64,000 nt of DNA. Source: RYN-230 sp963717125 (GTDB taxonomy: Bacteria > Actinomycetota > Actinomycetes > Streptosporangiales > Streptosporangiaceae). The first letter of the stretch is position 1; the number at the start of each line of letters is the position of its first letter. Location of the stretch: NCBI GenBank assembly GCA_963717125.1, contig CAVQVG010000014.1:62001-126000 (forward strand). Reading direction: 5' to 3'. Positions 44,111-55,429 of this stretch are shown in pieces. The notes below the pieces were generated by a model, which ran no database searches, was not told the origin of the DNA, and saw only the letters and a program-made list of their open reading frames with translations. The translations under genes and the position numbers were made by a program.

Positions 44111-44439
44111 GACGGGTGTGTCCTCTCACGTGGTGGGGGCGCCAGTGTCCACGGGAGGAGACACGACAGCGTCATGCAGCTGCTGCCATAACGTGTAGCG
44201 GAATCTCATGGCCCCCCCGGGCTTTGCTGCTGCAGTGCCTGAACCCTGCCCCTCCATGATGCGCCCGCAATGCGCGTTCCATGAAGAGCTCACGGGCACG
44301 TTGCCTAAAGTAGACGCACTGCCACGCACAGCGGTTTACGTACGGAACGTTATTTGACCACCACGTACCGCAAAGTTCAACCAGAACAGGCGGGAACGTT
44401 CCCGGCAATTCATTCCGGGGGGACGACCCCCTGGACCGC
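44111..44439. other. Gene-free spacer upstream of bldC and downstream of glgP
   Basis: No gene is supported here. The region is less GC-rich than average from 44200 to 44400, as expected for a promoter zone, and contains a 14-base perfect palindrome near glgP. Long upstream regions are usual for bldC genes. Confidence 0.55.
44391..44404. promoter_or_regulatory. Perfect palindrome CGGGAACGTTCCCG near the 3' end of glgP
   Basis: The 14-base palindrome has the central CG and GGGAnCGnTCCC-like shape of LacI-family operators. It lies 36 bases beyond the glgP stop and about 280 bases before bldC. A similar site, CGGGAACGTATCCCG, is at 47266-47280 on the other side of glgP. The regulator is not in this window. 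Confidence 0.4.
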
Positions 44440-47073
44440 CTACCGCAAATCTCCTGTCGTCAGGCAGGCCGGCGCCTCGGGCAGCGTGACCAGGCCCAGC
44501 TCGGCGTCCGAGGCCAGCAGCCGGTGCCTGGGCACGACCCGGAGCGTGTAGCCGAACGGCCCCGGACGGCCCAGCTCGGCCTTGCCCGCGAACCGGGCCA
44601 CCCCGTCGTCCGGCCCGGCCTCCAGGTCGAGCGAGCTGACCGCCGGGTCGATGATCTCGTCCGCGTCACCCACCCGGCCGTACACGACTTCGACGTTCAC
44701 GTCCTCCGGGGCCAGCTCGCCGAGGGCCACGGTGGCCCGCACCACCAGGCTGCTGCCCGGCCCCTGGTCGCCGTCCTCGCTCTCCACGTGCCCGATCCGG
44801 ACCCCGCCCCAGGCGCGGGTCACCCGGCGCTTCCAGACGGCCAGCTCGCGGGCGGCGGCGAACGGCACCGGCTGGCCGAGCGCGTCCGGGCCGTCGCCCA
44901 GCGCCCGGGACGCCCGGGCGGCCGGCCGGTACAGGCCCTCGACGTAGTCACGGACCATCCGGGACGCCTGCACCCGCGAGCCGAGCGCGCGGAGCGTGTG
45001 CCCGACCATCTCCAGCCAGCGGCGCGGCAGCCCATCCTGGCCGGTGTCGTAGAACCGCGGCGCCACGGTGTGCGCCAGCAGCTCGTATAGCGCGTTGGAC
45101 TCCAGCTCGTCGCGCCGCTCCGGGTCCTCCACGCCGTCCGCGGACGGGATGGCCCAGCCGTCCGCGCCGTCGTACCACTCGTCCCACCAGCCGTCCCGGA
45201 TGGACAGGTTGAGCCCGCCGTTGAGCGCCGACTTCATGCCCGAGGTGCCGCACGCCTCCAGCGGCCGGAGCGGGTTGTTCAGCCACACGTCACAGCCCTG
45301 GACGAGGGCCCGGGCCATGGCCATGTCGTAGTCGGGCAGGAATACGATGCGGTGCCGGACGGCCGGGTCGTCGGCGAACTGGACCATCTGCTGGATCAGC
45401 CGCTTGCCGCCGTCGTCGGCCGGGTGCGCCTTGCCCGCGATGATCAGCTGGATGGGGCGCTCCGGGTCGAGCAGCAGCGCGCGCAGCTTGGCCGGGTCGT
45501 GCAGCATCAGGGTGAGCCGTTTGTAGGACGGCACCCGGCGGGCGAACCCGATGGTCAGCACGCTGTCGTCGAGCACCTCGTCGGTCCAGGCCAGTTCCGC
45601 GTCGCTGGCCCCGCGCTGCCGCCACGAGGCGCGCAGCCGCTGCCGGGCCTGGGTGACCAGCCGCCCGCGCAGCGTGCGCCGGATCTCCCAGAGCCGGGCC
45701 GGGGCGGTATGCGCGACCCGCTCCCAGGCGTGCCCGTCCTCGGGCAGCTGCGCCTCGGCGGCGTCCTCGGCCGGGCCGCCCGCCAGGTCCAGCATCTCGC
45801 CGGCCACCCAGGTGGGCGCGTGCACCCCGTTGGTGATCGAGCCGATCGGCACCTCGGCGATGTCGAACCCGGGCCACAGGCCCGCGAACATCTCCCGGCT
45901 GACCTCGCCGTGCAGCTGGCTGACCCCGTTCACCCGCTGGGCCAGCCGCATACCCATGACCGCCATGTTGAATACGGCTGGGTCGCCACCGGGGAAAGTT
46001 TCCGCGCCCAACGCCAGCACCCGGTCGGTGGGCAGCGCTGGGTCCCCGGCCGCCCCGCTGAAGTGCCGCTCGACCAGGTCCCGGCTGAACCGGTCGATGC
46101 CGGCCGGCACCGGGGTGTGCGTGGTGAACACGGTGCCCGCCCGGCACAGCTCGAGCGCGTCCTCGAAGCTCAGGCCGCGCGCGGCGTACTCCCGGATCCG
46201 TTCCAGCCCGAGGAACCCGGCGTGCCCCTCGTTGGTGTGGAACACCTCCGGCTCGGCGTGCCCGGTCAGCTGGCAGAACGCCCGCACCGCGCGGACGCCG
46301 CCGACGCCGAGCAGCAATTCCTGGCGCAGCCGGTGATCACCGCCGCCGCCGTACAGCCGGTCAGTGACCTCGCGCAGAGCCGGCTCGTTGTCCTCCACGT
46401 AAGAGTCCAGCAGCAGCAGCGGGACCCGGCCCACCTGGGCCACCCAGATCTGCGCGGACAGTGCCTTGCCCTCGGCCAGCGCGACGCTGACCCGGACCGG
46501 CGCCCCGGTGCCGTCCCGGAGCAGGGTGAGCGGCAGGCCGTTCGGGTCGCTGGCCGGGTACCGCTCGGTCTGCCAGCCCTCCGGGGACAGCGACTGGGTG
46601 AAGTAGCCGTGCCGGTACAGCAGGCCCACCCCGATCAGCGGCACGCCCAGGTCACTGCCGGCCTTGAGGTGATCGCCGGCCAGGATGCCCAGCCCGCCGG
46701 AATACTGCGGCAGCGCCTCGGTAATCCCGTATTCGGGGGAGAAGTACGCGATCGCGGCGGGTGCGCCGGAGCCGGCGTTCAGCTGATACCACCGTGGGCC
46801 GGACAGGTAGTGCCGCAGTTCCCCAGCCGCCTCGTCCAGCCTGCGCAGGAAGGCCGGGTCGGCGCCCAGGCTCTCCAGCTGAGCCGGTGGCACCTCGCCG
46901 AGCAACGCGACCGGGTCGTGGCCGGACGCGTCCCAGCCCGCCGGGTCGATCGCCGCGAACAGGTCACGGGTCTCGGCGTGCCAGGACCAGCGCAGGTTGA
47001 GCGTCAGCTCACGCAGGGGGGCCAGCGAGTCCGGCAGGGCGGCGCGAACGGTAAAACGGCGGATGGCTCTCAC
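44440..47073 (-). CDS. glgP: Alpha-glucan phosphorylase (GlgP, actinobacterial type)
   Basis: GTG 47073 (VRAIRRFTV) with AAGGA upstream gives 877 residues; a TTG six codons earlier is less likely. The N-terminal DUF3417 region is followed by a GT35 phosphorylase core. FHTNEGHAGFLGLERI and TTHTPVPAGIDRF are substrate-loop motifs. The C-terminal PLP domain contains NGVHAPTWVAGEML, IAGKAHPADDGGKRLIQ, NNPLRPLEACGTSGMKSALNG and RDGWWDEW. It releases glucose-1-phosphate from glycogen-like glucan. It faces away from the glgE operon, giving degradation and synthesis divergent promoters. Confidence 0.95.
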   Translation of the reverse strand: MRAIRRFTVRAALPDSLAPLRELTLNLRWSWHAETRDLFAAIDPAGWDASGHDPVALLGEVPPAQLESLGADPAFLRRLDEAAGELRHYLSGPRWYQLNAGSGAPAAIAYFSPEYGITEALPQYSGGLGILAGDHLKAGSDLGVPLIGVGLLYRHGYFTQSLSPEGWQTERYPASDPNGLPLTLLRDGTGAPVRVSVALAEGKALSAQIWVAQVGRVPLLLLDSYVEDNEPALREVTDRLYGGGGDHRLRQELLLGVGGVRAVRAFCQLTGHAEPEVFHTNEGHAGFLGLERIREYAARGLSFEDALELCRAGTVFTTHTPVPAGIDRFSRDLVERHFSGAAGDPALPTDRVLALGAETFPGGDPAVFNMAVMGMRLAQRVNGVSQLHGEVSREMFAGLWPGFDIAEVPIGSITNGVHAPTWVAGEMLDLAGGPAEDAAEAQLPEDGHAWERVAHTAPARLWEIRRTLRGRLVTQARQRLRASWRQRGASDAELAWTDEVLDDSVLTIGFARRVPSYKRLTLMLHDPAKLRALLLDPERPIQLIIAGKAHPADDGGKRLIQQMVQFADDPAVRHRIVFLPDYDMAMARALVQGCDVWLNNPLRPLEACGTSGMKSALNGGLNLSIRDGWWDEWYDGADGWAIPSADGVEDPERRDELESNALYELLAHTVAPRFYDTGQDGLPRRWLEMVGHTLRALGSRVQASRMVRDYVEGLYRPAARASRALGDGPDALGQPVPFAAARELAVWKRRVTRAWGGVRIGHVESEDGDQGPGSSLVVRATVALGELAPEDVNVEVVYGRVGDADEIIDPAVSSLDLEAGPDDGVARFAGKAELGRPGPFGYTLRVVPRHRLLASDAELGLVTLPEAPACLTTGDLR

Positions 47074-47265
47074 GGGTAGCGTCCTTGTCAACGGTTGATC
47101 ATGAGATCAGCAGGTCAGTATGCCGTTGTGTTCGGGAGCAGTTGGTGGGGGACCTGCCCAGGTGCTGACGGACGATCATGACAGGCGCTGGCATGGCCGG
47201 CACCCGAGAGCGGAACGGCAGGCACACCGGACTGTACCGCGACAAGCGGAGTGAGCAGCGCCGTG

Positions 47266-47280
47266 CGGGAACGTATCCCG
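47266..47280. promoter_or_regulatory. Operator-like inverted repeat upstream of glgP
   Basis: CGGGA and TCCCG arms flank ACGTA. The half-sites equal those of the perfect palindrome at 44391-44404. Its location about 195 bases before the glgP start, in the divergent glgP/glgE spacer, would suit a sugar-responsive LacI-type repressor. No regulator is encoded nearby. Confidence 0.35.
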
Positions 47281-47366
47281 ACAGGCGAGACGCCACGAAA
47301 AGACCGCGATAGCGGCGCTGCCACCGGATCGAGCCGAAGACCGGTGAGGTGTATCACAGTGTTTGT

Positions 47367-47466
47367 TTTGCGCCTCCGGGGGCGCTTTGCCCGCTCTGCT
47401 TCTTTGCGCCTCCGGGGGCGCTTAGCCCGCTCTGCTTCTTTGCGCCTCCGGGGGCGCTTAGCCCGC
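47367..47466. repeat. 36-base tandem repeat
   Basis: Units start at 47367, 47403 and 47439, each containing TTTGCGCCTCCGGGGGCGCT. The second and third agree over 28 bases and the first differs by one base; the third is shorter. Within each unit GCGCCTCCGGGGGCGC forms a hairpin. Confidence 0.9.
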
Positions 47467-47672
47467 CGCCTTCCCTCGTCGCTCAGTCGCTTCGCTCCCT
47501 CGCTCCTCAGTCCAGTCGGCGGCGCGCCCCCTTCGGCGCAGCAGTCCAGTCGGCGGCGCGCGCCTCTGCTTTTTCGCGCCTCCGGCGCGCTGGACCCGCC
47601 GCCTTCCCTCGTCGCTCGGTCGCTTCGCTCCCTCGCTCCTCAGTCCAGTCGGCGGCGCGCCCCCTTCGGCGC
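47462..47672. repeat. 78-base direct repeat pair
   Basis: 47462-47539 and 47595-47672 are 78-base copies, 133 bases apart, differing at one position (CAGTCGC versus CGGTCGC). Each contains CGCTTCGCTCCCTCGCTCC and ends in a GCGC...CCCTTCGGCGC hairpin. The 55 bases between them repeat parts of the same unit. This is an intergenic repetitive element of a type frequent in actinomycetes. Confidence 0.9.
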
Positions 47673-47742
47673 GGGAAAACTCCGCTGGTGAACCCGCCGG
47701 CCGCCGCGCATGTCAACCGTCAGACTTGGGTAGCGTTCACTG

Positions 47743-49905
47743 GTGATCGGACGCATTCCCATCCTGGACGTGGAGCCCGTCCTGGACTGCGGCCGCCGCC
47801 CGGCCAAGGCCGTCGTCGGCGAGAGTTTCGAGGTGACCGCCACCGTGTTCCGCGAGGGACACGGTCTGCTCGGGGCCGGCGTGCTGTTGCGCGGGCCAGG
47901 CGGCGAGCGGTCATCACTGGCCCCGATGCGCGAGCTCGTGCCGGGCACCGACCGGTACGGCGCCGAGGTCTCCGTGGGCGGCGAGGGGCTGTGGCAGTTC
48001 CAGGTGGAAGCCTGGGGTGATCCCATCGCGCACTGGCGGCACGACGCCGGGATCAAGGTGCCACGCGGCCTGGAGACCGAGCTCATGCTCACCGAGGGCG
48101 CCCTGCTGCTGGAGCGCGCCGCCCGCAGTGTTCGCCCGGGGGGGCGACCCCCCGCTCTGCTTCCCCGGGGGACTACCCCCGGAACCCCCGGCCCCCGATC
48201 GCCGCTGCGCGCCGAACGCCGGCTCGGCGGGCACACGCCTGCGGCGCACCCCGCCTCGGCCGGCGAGGGACAGGATGGCGCGCGATGGCGCGACTCCGCT
48301 GTCGCCGCCAACGAGGCGCGCACGGCGCGGGCCCAGTTGCGCGAGATCGCGGCGCTCCTACGCGATCCGGCCGTGCCGCCCTGGGACCGGCTGGCCGCCG
48401 CCTCGTCCGACCAGGTGCTGGCCATCCTGGCGGATTACCCGCTGCGCGATCTGATCACCCGGTCGGCCCGCTACCCGGTGATCGTGCACCGGCAGCGCGC
48501 GCTGTACGGCGCCTGGTACGAGTTTTTCCCGCGCAGCGAGGGCGTTGACGTCGATCCGATGGGTTACCGGGAGCCACGCAGCGGCACGCTGCGCAACGCT
48601 GCGGGCCGCCTCGACGATATTGCTGACATGGGGTTCGACGTGGTCTACCTGCCGCCGGTGCACCCGATCGGCAGCACCGCGCGCAAGGGCGCCAACAACG
48701 TGCTGGTGGCCGGCCCCGGGGATCCGGGCTCGCCGTGGGCCATCGGCTCGCCGACCGGCGGGCACGACTCGCTGCACCCAGACCTGGGCACGTTCGCGGA
48801 CTTCGACGGCTTCGTCGCGCGGACCCGGGACCTCGGCATGGAGGTCGCGCTCGACCTGGCCCTAAACTCCTCGCCGGACCACCCGTGGGTGACGGAGCAC
48901 CCGGAGTGGTTCACCACGCGGGCCGACGGCCGGATCGCCTACGCGGAGAACCCGCCCAAGAGGTACCAGGACATCTACCCGCTCAACTTCGACAACGACC
49001 CGGAGGGCATCTACGCCGAGGTGCTCCGGGTCGTCCGGCTGTGGATGTCGCACGGGGTGCGCATCTTCCGGGTGGACAACCCGCATACCAAGCCGCTGCC
49101 GTTCTGGGAGCGCCTGCTGGCCCAGGTCGCGCGCACCGACCCGGACGTGCTATTCCTGGCCGAAGCGTTCACCCGGCCGGCCATGATGCACGCCCTGGCC
49201 GAGATCGGGTTCCACCAGTCGTACACGTACTTCACCTGGCGCAACACCGCGGCCGAGATCACCGATTACGCGCGCGAACTGGCCGGCCCGGCAGCCGCCT
49301 ACATGCGGCCCAACTTCTTCGCCAATACACCGGACATCCTGCACGAGTACCTGCAGCACGGCGGGCCGCCCGCGTTCAAGATCCGGGCCGTGCTGGCCGC
49401 CATGCTGTCCCCGTCCTGGGGGATCTACTCGGGGTACGAGCTGTCCGAGAACGCACCGGTCCGGCCGGGCAGCGAGGAGTACCTGGACTCGGAGAAGTAC
49501 CAGTACCGGCCTCGGGACTGGGCCCGGGCGCAGCAGGGCCCGGCCGGCATAGCACCGTATATCGCCCGGCTCAACGCGATCAGAAAAGCCCACCCGGCGT
49601 TGCACTGGTTGCGTAATCTACGGTTCCATCACGTCGACCAGCCGGAGCTGATCTGCTTCTCCAAGCGCCTGGCGCAGGCCGAGGACACCGTGCTGGTCGT
49701 CGTGAACCTTGACCCACACCAGCCGCGAGAGGCCACCGTCTGGCTAGACCTGCCTGCGCTCGGAATGGAAAGCTCCGGCGACTTCGTTGTGGTTGACGAG
49801 CTTTCTGGCGAGTCGCACCGGTGGGGGCAAGCCAATTACGTGCGACTCGACCCGGCGAACGAGCCAGCCCACATCTTTCACGTCAAGACGTCCCCGTCTA
49901 CCTGA
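47743..49905 (+). CDS. glgE: Alpha-1,4-glucan:maltose-1-phosphate maltosyltransferase
   Basis: GTG 47743 (MIGRIPILDVEPVLDCGRRP) gives 720 residues. The GH13_3 features are clear: EFFPRSEG, GFDVVYLPPVHPIG and AENPPKRYQDIYPLNFD. The nucleophile Asp is D445 in FRVDNPHTKP and the acid Glu is E474 in FLAEAFTRP. MRPNFFANTPDILHEYLQ carries the third acidic residue. The enzyme extends glucan using maltose-1-phosphate from Mak. Residues about 130-190 form an insert not expected from other GlgE proteins. It lies between the N-terminal beta domain and the helical region and is encoded by repeat-like DNA (48130-48315). treS follows after 29 bases. Confidence 0.95.
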   Translation: MIGRIPILDVEPVLDCGRRPAKAVVGESFEVTATVFREGHGLLGAGVLLRGPGGERSSLAPMRELVPGTDRYGAEVSVGGEGLWQFQVEAWGDPIAHWRHDAGIKVPRGLETELMLTEGALLLERAARSVRPGGRPPALLPRGTTPGTPGPRSPLRAERRLGGHTPAAHPASAGEGQDGARWRDSAVAANEARTARAQLREIAALLRDPAVPPWDRLAAASSDQVLAILADYPLRDLITRSARYPVIVHRQRALYGAWYEFFPRSEGVDVDPMGYREPRSGTLRNAAGRLDDIADMGFDVVYLPPVHPIGSTARKGANNVLVAGPGDPGSPWAIGSPTGGHDSLHPDLGTFADFDGFVARTRDLGMEVALDLALNSSPDHPWVTEHPEWFTTRADGRIAYAENPPKRYQDIYPLNFDNDPEGIYAEVLRVVRLWMSHGVRIFRVDNPHTKPLPFWERLLAQVARTDPDVLFLAEAFTRPAMMHALAEIGFHQSYTYFTWRNTAAEITDYARELAGPAAAYMRPNFFANTPDILHEYLQHGGPPAFKIRAVLAAMLSPSWGIYSGYELSENAPVRPGSEEYLDSEKYQYRPRDWARAQQGPAGIAPYIARLNAIRKAHPALHWLRNLRFHHVDQPELICFSKRLAQAEDTVLVVVNLDPHQPREATVWLDLPALGMESSGDFVVVDELSGESHRWGQANYVRLDPANEPAHIFHVKTSPST
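48130..48315 (+). repeat. Repeat-derived insertion inside glgE
   Basis: This stretch encodes a Pro/Arg/Gly-rich low-complexity segment where other GlgE proteins, from memory, run straight from LLERAA into a helical region. Bases 48192-48215 are an inverted copy of the 24-base repeat core found three times at 2240-2368. The neighbouring CCGGGGGAC followed by CCCCC and GGAACCCC also recalls 2400-2430. The insert keeps the frame open. Exact ends are approximate. Confidence 0.65.
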
Positions 49906-49934
49906 ATTACCCCGATACGTCCGCAGGAGCCGCA

Positions 49935-51749
<1,815 letters not shown>

Positions 51750-51775
51750 CAGCGGCCTGACAGGTCCGGCCGCTT

Positions 51776-51794
51776 TGGTTACAGAAAGTAACCA
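51776..51794. promoter_or_regulatory. Short inverted repeat between treS and mak
   Basis: TGGTTAC and GTAACCA are perfect 7-base arms around AGAAA, 58 bases before the mak start, in an AT-rich pocket of the 103-base gap. It could be an attenuating hairpin, an operator for an internal promoter, or an RNA processing site. Confidence 0.35.
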
Positions 51795-51852
51795 TCAAGA
51801 TGATGATCGACATGATGCTGCATGTTCCCCGGGGACGGGGTAGACCGGAAAT

Positions 51853-53193
51853 ATGACATTTGAGGAAACGCTGGCGGAGTGGATGCCGTCGCAGCGCTGG
51901 TTCGCCGGCAAGGGCGCCAGGATCCTCGAGGTGGCCATCGTGGCCGACACCGAACTGGCCAGCGGCGACCCTGGCCTGCGTCACCTCATCGTGGCCGTGG
52001 CCCAGGGCGGTCGGCGGGTGGACACCTACCAGCTTTTCCTCGGTCTGCGCGCGGAGCTCCCGGATGAGCTCCGGCACGTGCTGATCGGCCGGGCCGGGGA
52101 CGGCCGGCTGGCCTACGACGCGCTGCACGACCCCGAGCTGACCAGGTGGTTGCTGCACGCCATGGCCGACGATGCGGAGGCCGGCCCGCTCCGGTTTCGC
52201 CGCGAGCCCGGGGTAGACCTGGAGACCGGCCTGGACAGCCTGGTGCTCACCGGTGAGCAGAGCAACACCAGCCTGATCTTCGGCGAGGAGAGCATCCTCA
52301 AGGTGTTCCGCCGGCCGTCTCCCGGGATCAACCCGGACCTCGAGGTGAACCAGGCGCTGGCCCACCGCGGCTCGATGCACATCGCCGACCCGCTGGGCTG
52401 GATCGAGAGCACGCTGGGCGGCGCCCCGGTCGTGCTCGGCATCCTGTCCAGCTACCTGCGCGCGGCCGTCAACGGCTGGTCACTCGCTGCGACCAGCGTC
52501 CGTGACCTGTACGCGAGCGAGACCGAGCTCGCGGCTGACGCAGGCGGCGACTTCGCCGGTGAGGCCTACCGGCTCGGCGAGGCTACCGCTGAGGTACATC
52601 GCGACTTGGCACGGGCGTTCGGCATGGAAGAACTGCCCGCGGAAGCGATCAGCCGCCTGGCGGATGACATGTTCCACCGGCTGGACGAGGCCATCGCGGC
52701 CGTGCCTGAGCTGGGCCAGCACGCCGACCTGCTCGGCGCGGCCTTCTCTGACCTGGCCAAGCTGGACGTCTCGCTGGCCGTGCAGCGGGTGCACGGGGAC
52801 TACCACCTGGGCCAGGTGCTGCGCACCCAGACCGGGTGGGTGGTGCTCGACTTCGAGGGCGAGCCCACCACCCCGCTGGCGCTGCGCCGCGCCCCGGCCT
52901 CGGCGCTCCGCGACGTGGCCGGTATGCTGCGGTCCTTCGACTACGCGGCCCGGCACCAGTTGCTGGCTCACCGTGACGAGGACTGGCTGCACGCCGCCGC
53001 CGTGGACTGGGTCCGGCGCAACCAGGACTCGTTCTGCGCCGGGTACGCCGCGGCGGGCGGAACCGATCCGGGCACGCACGGCACCCTGCTGCGCGCCCTC
53101 GTCCTGGACAAGGCGGTCTACGAGGTGATGTACGAGGCCAGGCACCGGCCCGGCTGGATCGCCATCCCCCTCGGCTCGATCGCCGATGCATAA
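51853..53193 (+). CDS. mak: Maltokinase (Pep2/Mak)
   Basis: The 446-residue product starts at ATG 51853. The N-terminal cap domain contains WMPSQRWFAGKGA, typical of Mak. The kinase-like core includes the LTGEQSNTSLIFGEESILKVFRR nucleotide region, with the ATP-binding Lys in ILKVFRR. The catalytic loop is VQRVHGDYHLGQVL, with Asp and Gln, and the metal site is VVLDFEGEP. The C-terminal part ends in a helix and HRPGWIAIPLGSI. It phosphorylates maltose to maltose-1-phosphate, the GlgE donor. It lies between treS and glgB; glgB starts 21 bases after its stop. Confidence 0.94.
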   Translation: MTFEETLAEWMPSQRWFAGKGARILEVAIVADTELASGDPGLRHLIVAVAQGGRRVDTYQLFLGLRAELPDELRHVLIGRAGDGRLAYDALHDPELTRWLLHAMADDAEAGPLRFRREPGVDLETGLDSLVLTGEQSNTSLIFGEESILKVFRRPSPGINPDLEVNQALAHRGSMHIADPLGWIESTLGGAPVVLGILSSYLRAAVNGWSLAATSVRDLYASETELAADAGGDFAGEAYRLGEATAEVHRDLARAFGMEELPAEAISRLADDMFHRLDEAIAAVPELGQHADLLGAAFSDLAKLDVSLAVQRVHGDYHLGQVLRTQTGWVVLDFEGEPTTPLALRRAPASALRDVAGMLRSFDYAARHQLLAHRDEDWLHAAAVDWVRRNQDSFCAGYAAAGGTDPGTHGTLLRALVLDKAVYEVMYEARHRPGWIAIPLGSIADA

Positions 53194-53214
53194 GCGGGTA
53201 AGGACGCGTTGACC

Positions 53215-55429
53215 ATGGTTACTCAGCGTGACCAGGCTGAGGTCAGCCTGGGAGAAATCGACCGCGTCGTGGCGGGCACCCACCACGACCCGCATTCCAT
53301 CCTGGGCGCGCACCCCGGGGCGGACGGGGTGATCGTCCGGGTGCTCCGCCCGCTGGCCAAGACGGTCACGATCGTGCTGCCGGACGGCCGCCGCTTCCCG
53401 ACCGAGCACGTGCACGAGGGCGTGTTCGCCGCCACCCTGCCGGTGACCGAGAAGCCCGACTACCGGGTCGCGGTCAGCTACCCGGACGGCGACGGCGGCG
53501 GGCCACTGCCCGAACTCGTCACCGACGACCCGTACCGCTACCTGCCCACCCTGGGCGAGATGGACCTGCACCTGATCACCGAGGGCCGGCACGAGAATCT
53601 CTGGCAGGTGCTCGGCGCGCACGTGAAGGACTACGGGTCGGTCACCGGCACCGCGTTCGCGGTGTGGGCGCCAAACGCCCGCGGCGTCCGGCTCATCGGC
53701 GACTTCAACCACTGGGACGGGCGCGGGCACCCGATGCGCTCGCTGGGCGGCGCCGGGGTCTGGGAGATCTTCCTGCCCGAGGTCGGCGACGGCACCCGGT
53801 ACAAGTTCGACGTCTGCGGGCCGGACGGCCAGTGGCGCCGCAAGGCCGACCCGATGGCCAGCCTGGCCGAGCGGCCGCCGGCCACCGCGTCGGTCGTCTA
53901 CACCTCGCGCTACGAGTGGGAGGACGCCGAGTGGGTGGGCGCCCGGGAGCAGCGGCAGACGGTCAGCGAGCCGATCAGCGTGTACGAGGTGCACCTCGGC
54001 TCCTGGCGGCTGGGGCTGAGCTACCGCCAGCTCGCCGAGGAACTGACCGAGTACGTCACGAGCCTGGGCTTCACCCACGTGGAGCTCCTGCCGGTCGCCG
54101 AACACCCGTTCGGCGGATCCTGGGGCTACCAGGTCACCTCGTACTACGCGCCGACCTCGCGGTTCGGCACCCCGGACGAGTTCCGGCACCTGGTGGACCG
54201 GCTGCACCAGGCCGGCATCGGCGTCATCCTGGACTGGGTGCCGGCCCACTTCCCGCGCGATGAGTGGGCGCTGGCCCGGTTCGACGGCACGCCGCTGTAC
54301 GAGCATCCCGACCCGCGGCGCGGCGAGCACCCGGACTGGGGCACGCTGATCTTCGACTACGGGCGTACCGAGGTGCGCAACTTCCTGGTCGCCAACGCGA
54401 TCTACTGGCTGGAGGAGTTCCACGCCGACGGGCTGCGCGTGGACGCGGTGGCGTCCATGTTGTACCTGGACTACTCCCGGCGCGAGGGCGAGTGGGCGCC
54501 GAACGCGCAGGGCGGCCGGGAGAACACCGACGCGGTGTCGTTCCTGCAGGAAGTCAACGCCACCTGCTACCGCCGGGTGCCGGGCACGATGATGATCGCC
54601 GAGGAGTCCACCGCCTGGCCCGGGGTGTCCCGGCCGGTGCACCTGGGCGGGCTCGGCTTCGGCTACAAGTGGAACCTCGGCTGGATGCACGACACGCTCA
54701 GCTACATGTCGCTGGACCCGGTGTACCGGCAGTACCACCACAACGAGATCACCTTCTCGCTGATGTACGCGTTCAGCGAGAACTTCGTGCTGCCGCTGTC
54801 CCATGACGAGGTGGTGCACGGCAAGGGGTCGCTGCTGAGCAAGATGCCCGGCGACGAGTGGAACCGGTTCGCCGGGCTGCGCGCCATGCTCGCCTATATG
54901 TGGGCCCATCCGGGCAAGCAATTGCTGTTCATGGGGTCGGAGTTCGGCCAGGGGAATGAGTGGTCGGCCGAGCGCGGGCTGGACTGGTGGGTGCTCGAGT
55001 ACGAGTACCACGCCGGGGTGCGGAAGCTGGTCGCCGACCTGAACCAGGGCTACCGCGGCGCCCCGGCGCTGTGGGCGCTGGACAACTCGCCCGCCGGGTT
55101 CGGCTGGATCGACGCCAACGACGCGGCCGGCAACGTGCTGTCCTTCATGCGGCTGGCCGGGGACCGGGCCGACCCGCTGGGGCCCGGGACGCTGGTCTGC
55201 GTGGCCAACTTCTCCGGCGGGCCGCACACCGAGTACCGGCTCGGGCTGCCCCGGGCCTGGCCGGTGGCGGGAACTGGTCAACACCGACGCGGCCGACTAC
55301 GGCGGCAGCGGCGTGGGCAACCTGGGCATGGTCGAGGCCACCGCGGAGCCGTGGCACGGCCAGCCCGCCTCGGCCGTGCTCACGCTGCCGCCGCTGGGCG
55401 TGCTCTGGCTGGTCCCAGACGCCGGCTAG
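53215..55429 (+). CDS. glgB: 1,4-alpha-glucan branching enzyme GlgB, with a frameshift near the 3' end
   Basis: ATG 53215 (TTG 53209 possible) opens the GlgB frame. An N-terminal CBM48 region (HDPHSILGAH, VWAPNARGVRLIGDFNHWDG) precedes the GH13_9 barrel. The barrel motifs are ELLPVAEHPFGGSWGYQ, DWVPAHFPRD, GLRVDAVASMLYLDY (nucleophile Asp), MIAEESTAWP (acid Glu) and LPLSHDEVVHGKGS. The frame is correct up to codon TGG at 55258. The family C-terminus (RWRELVNTDAADYGGSG to LPPLGVLWLVPDAG) is then found in the +1 frame, ending at TAG 55427-55429. Removing one base near 55258 gives about 737 residues, the normal length. As written, translation runs on to 55812 antisense to the next gene. Confidence 0.93.

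Larger units (their letters stand above)
47074..47742. other. Divergent glgP-glgE intergenic region
   Basis: These 669 bases have no credible gene. Left part (47074-47340): moderate GC, likely glgP promoter, with a CGGGAACGTATCCCG operator-like site. Middle (47367-47672): two classes of tandem repeat. Right part (47673-47742): short leader before glgE. Confidence 0.65.

Noticed and set aside
47367..47672. CRISPR array
   Set aside because: Units are 36 and 78 bases without unique spacers of constant length, and no cas gene is present.
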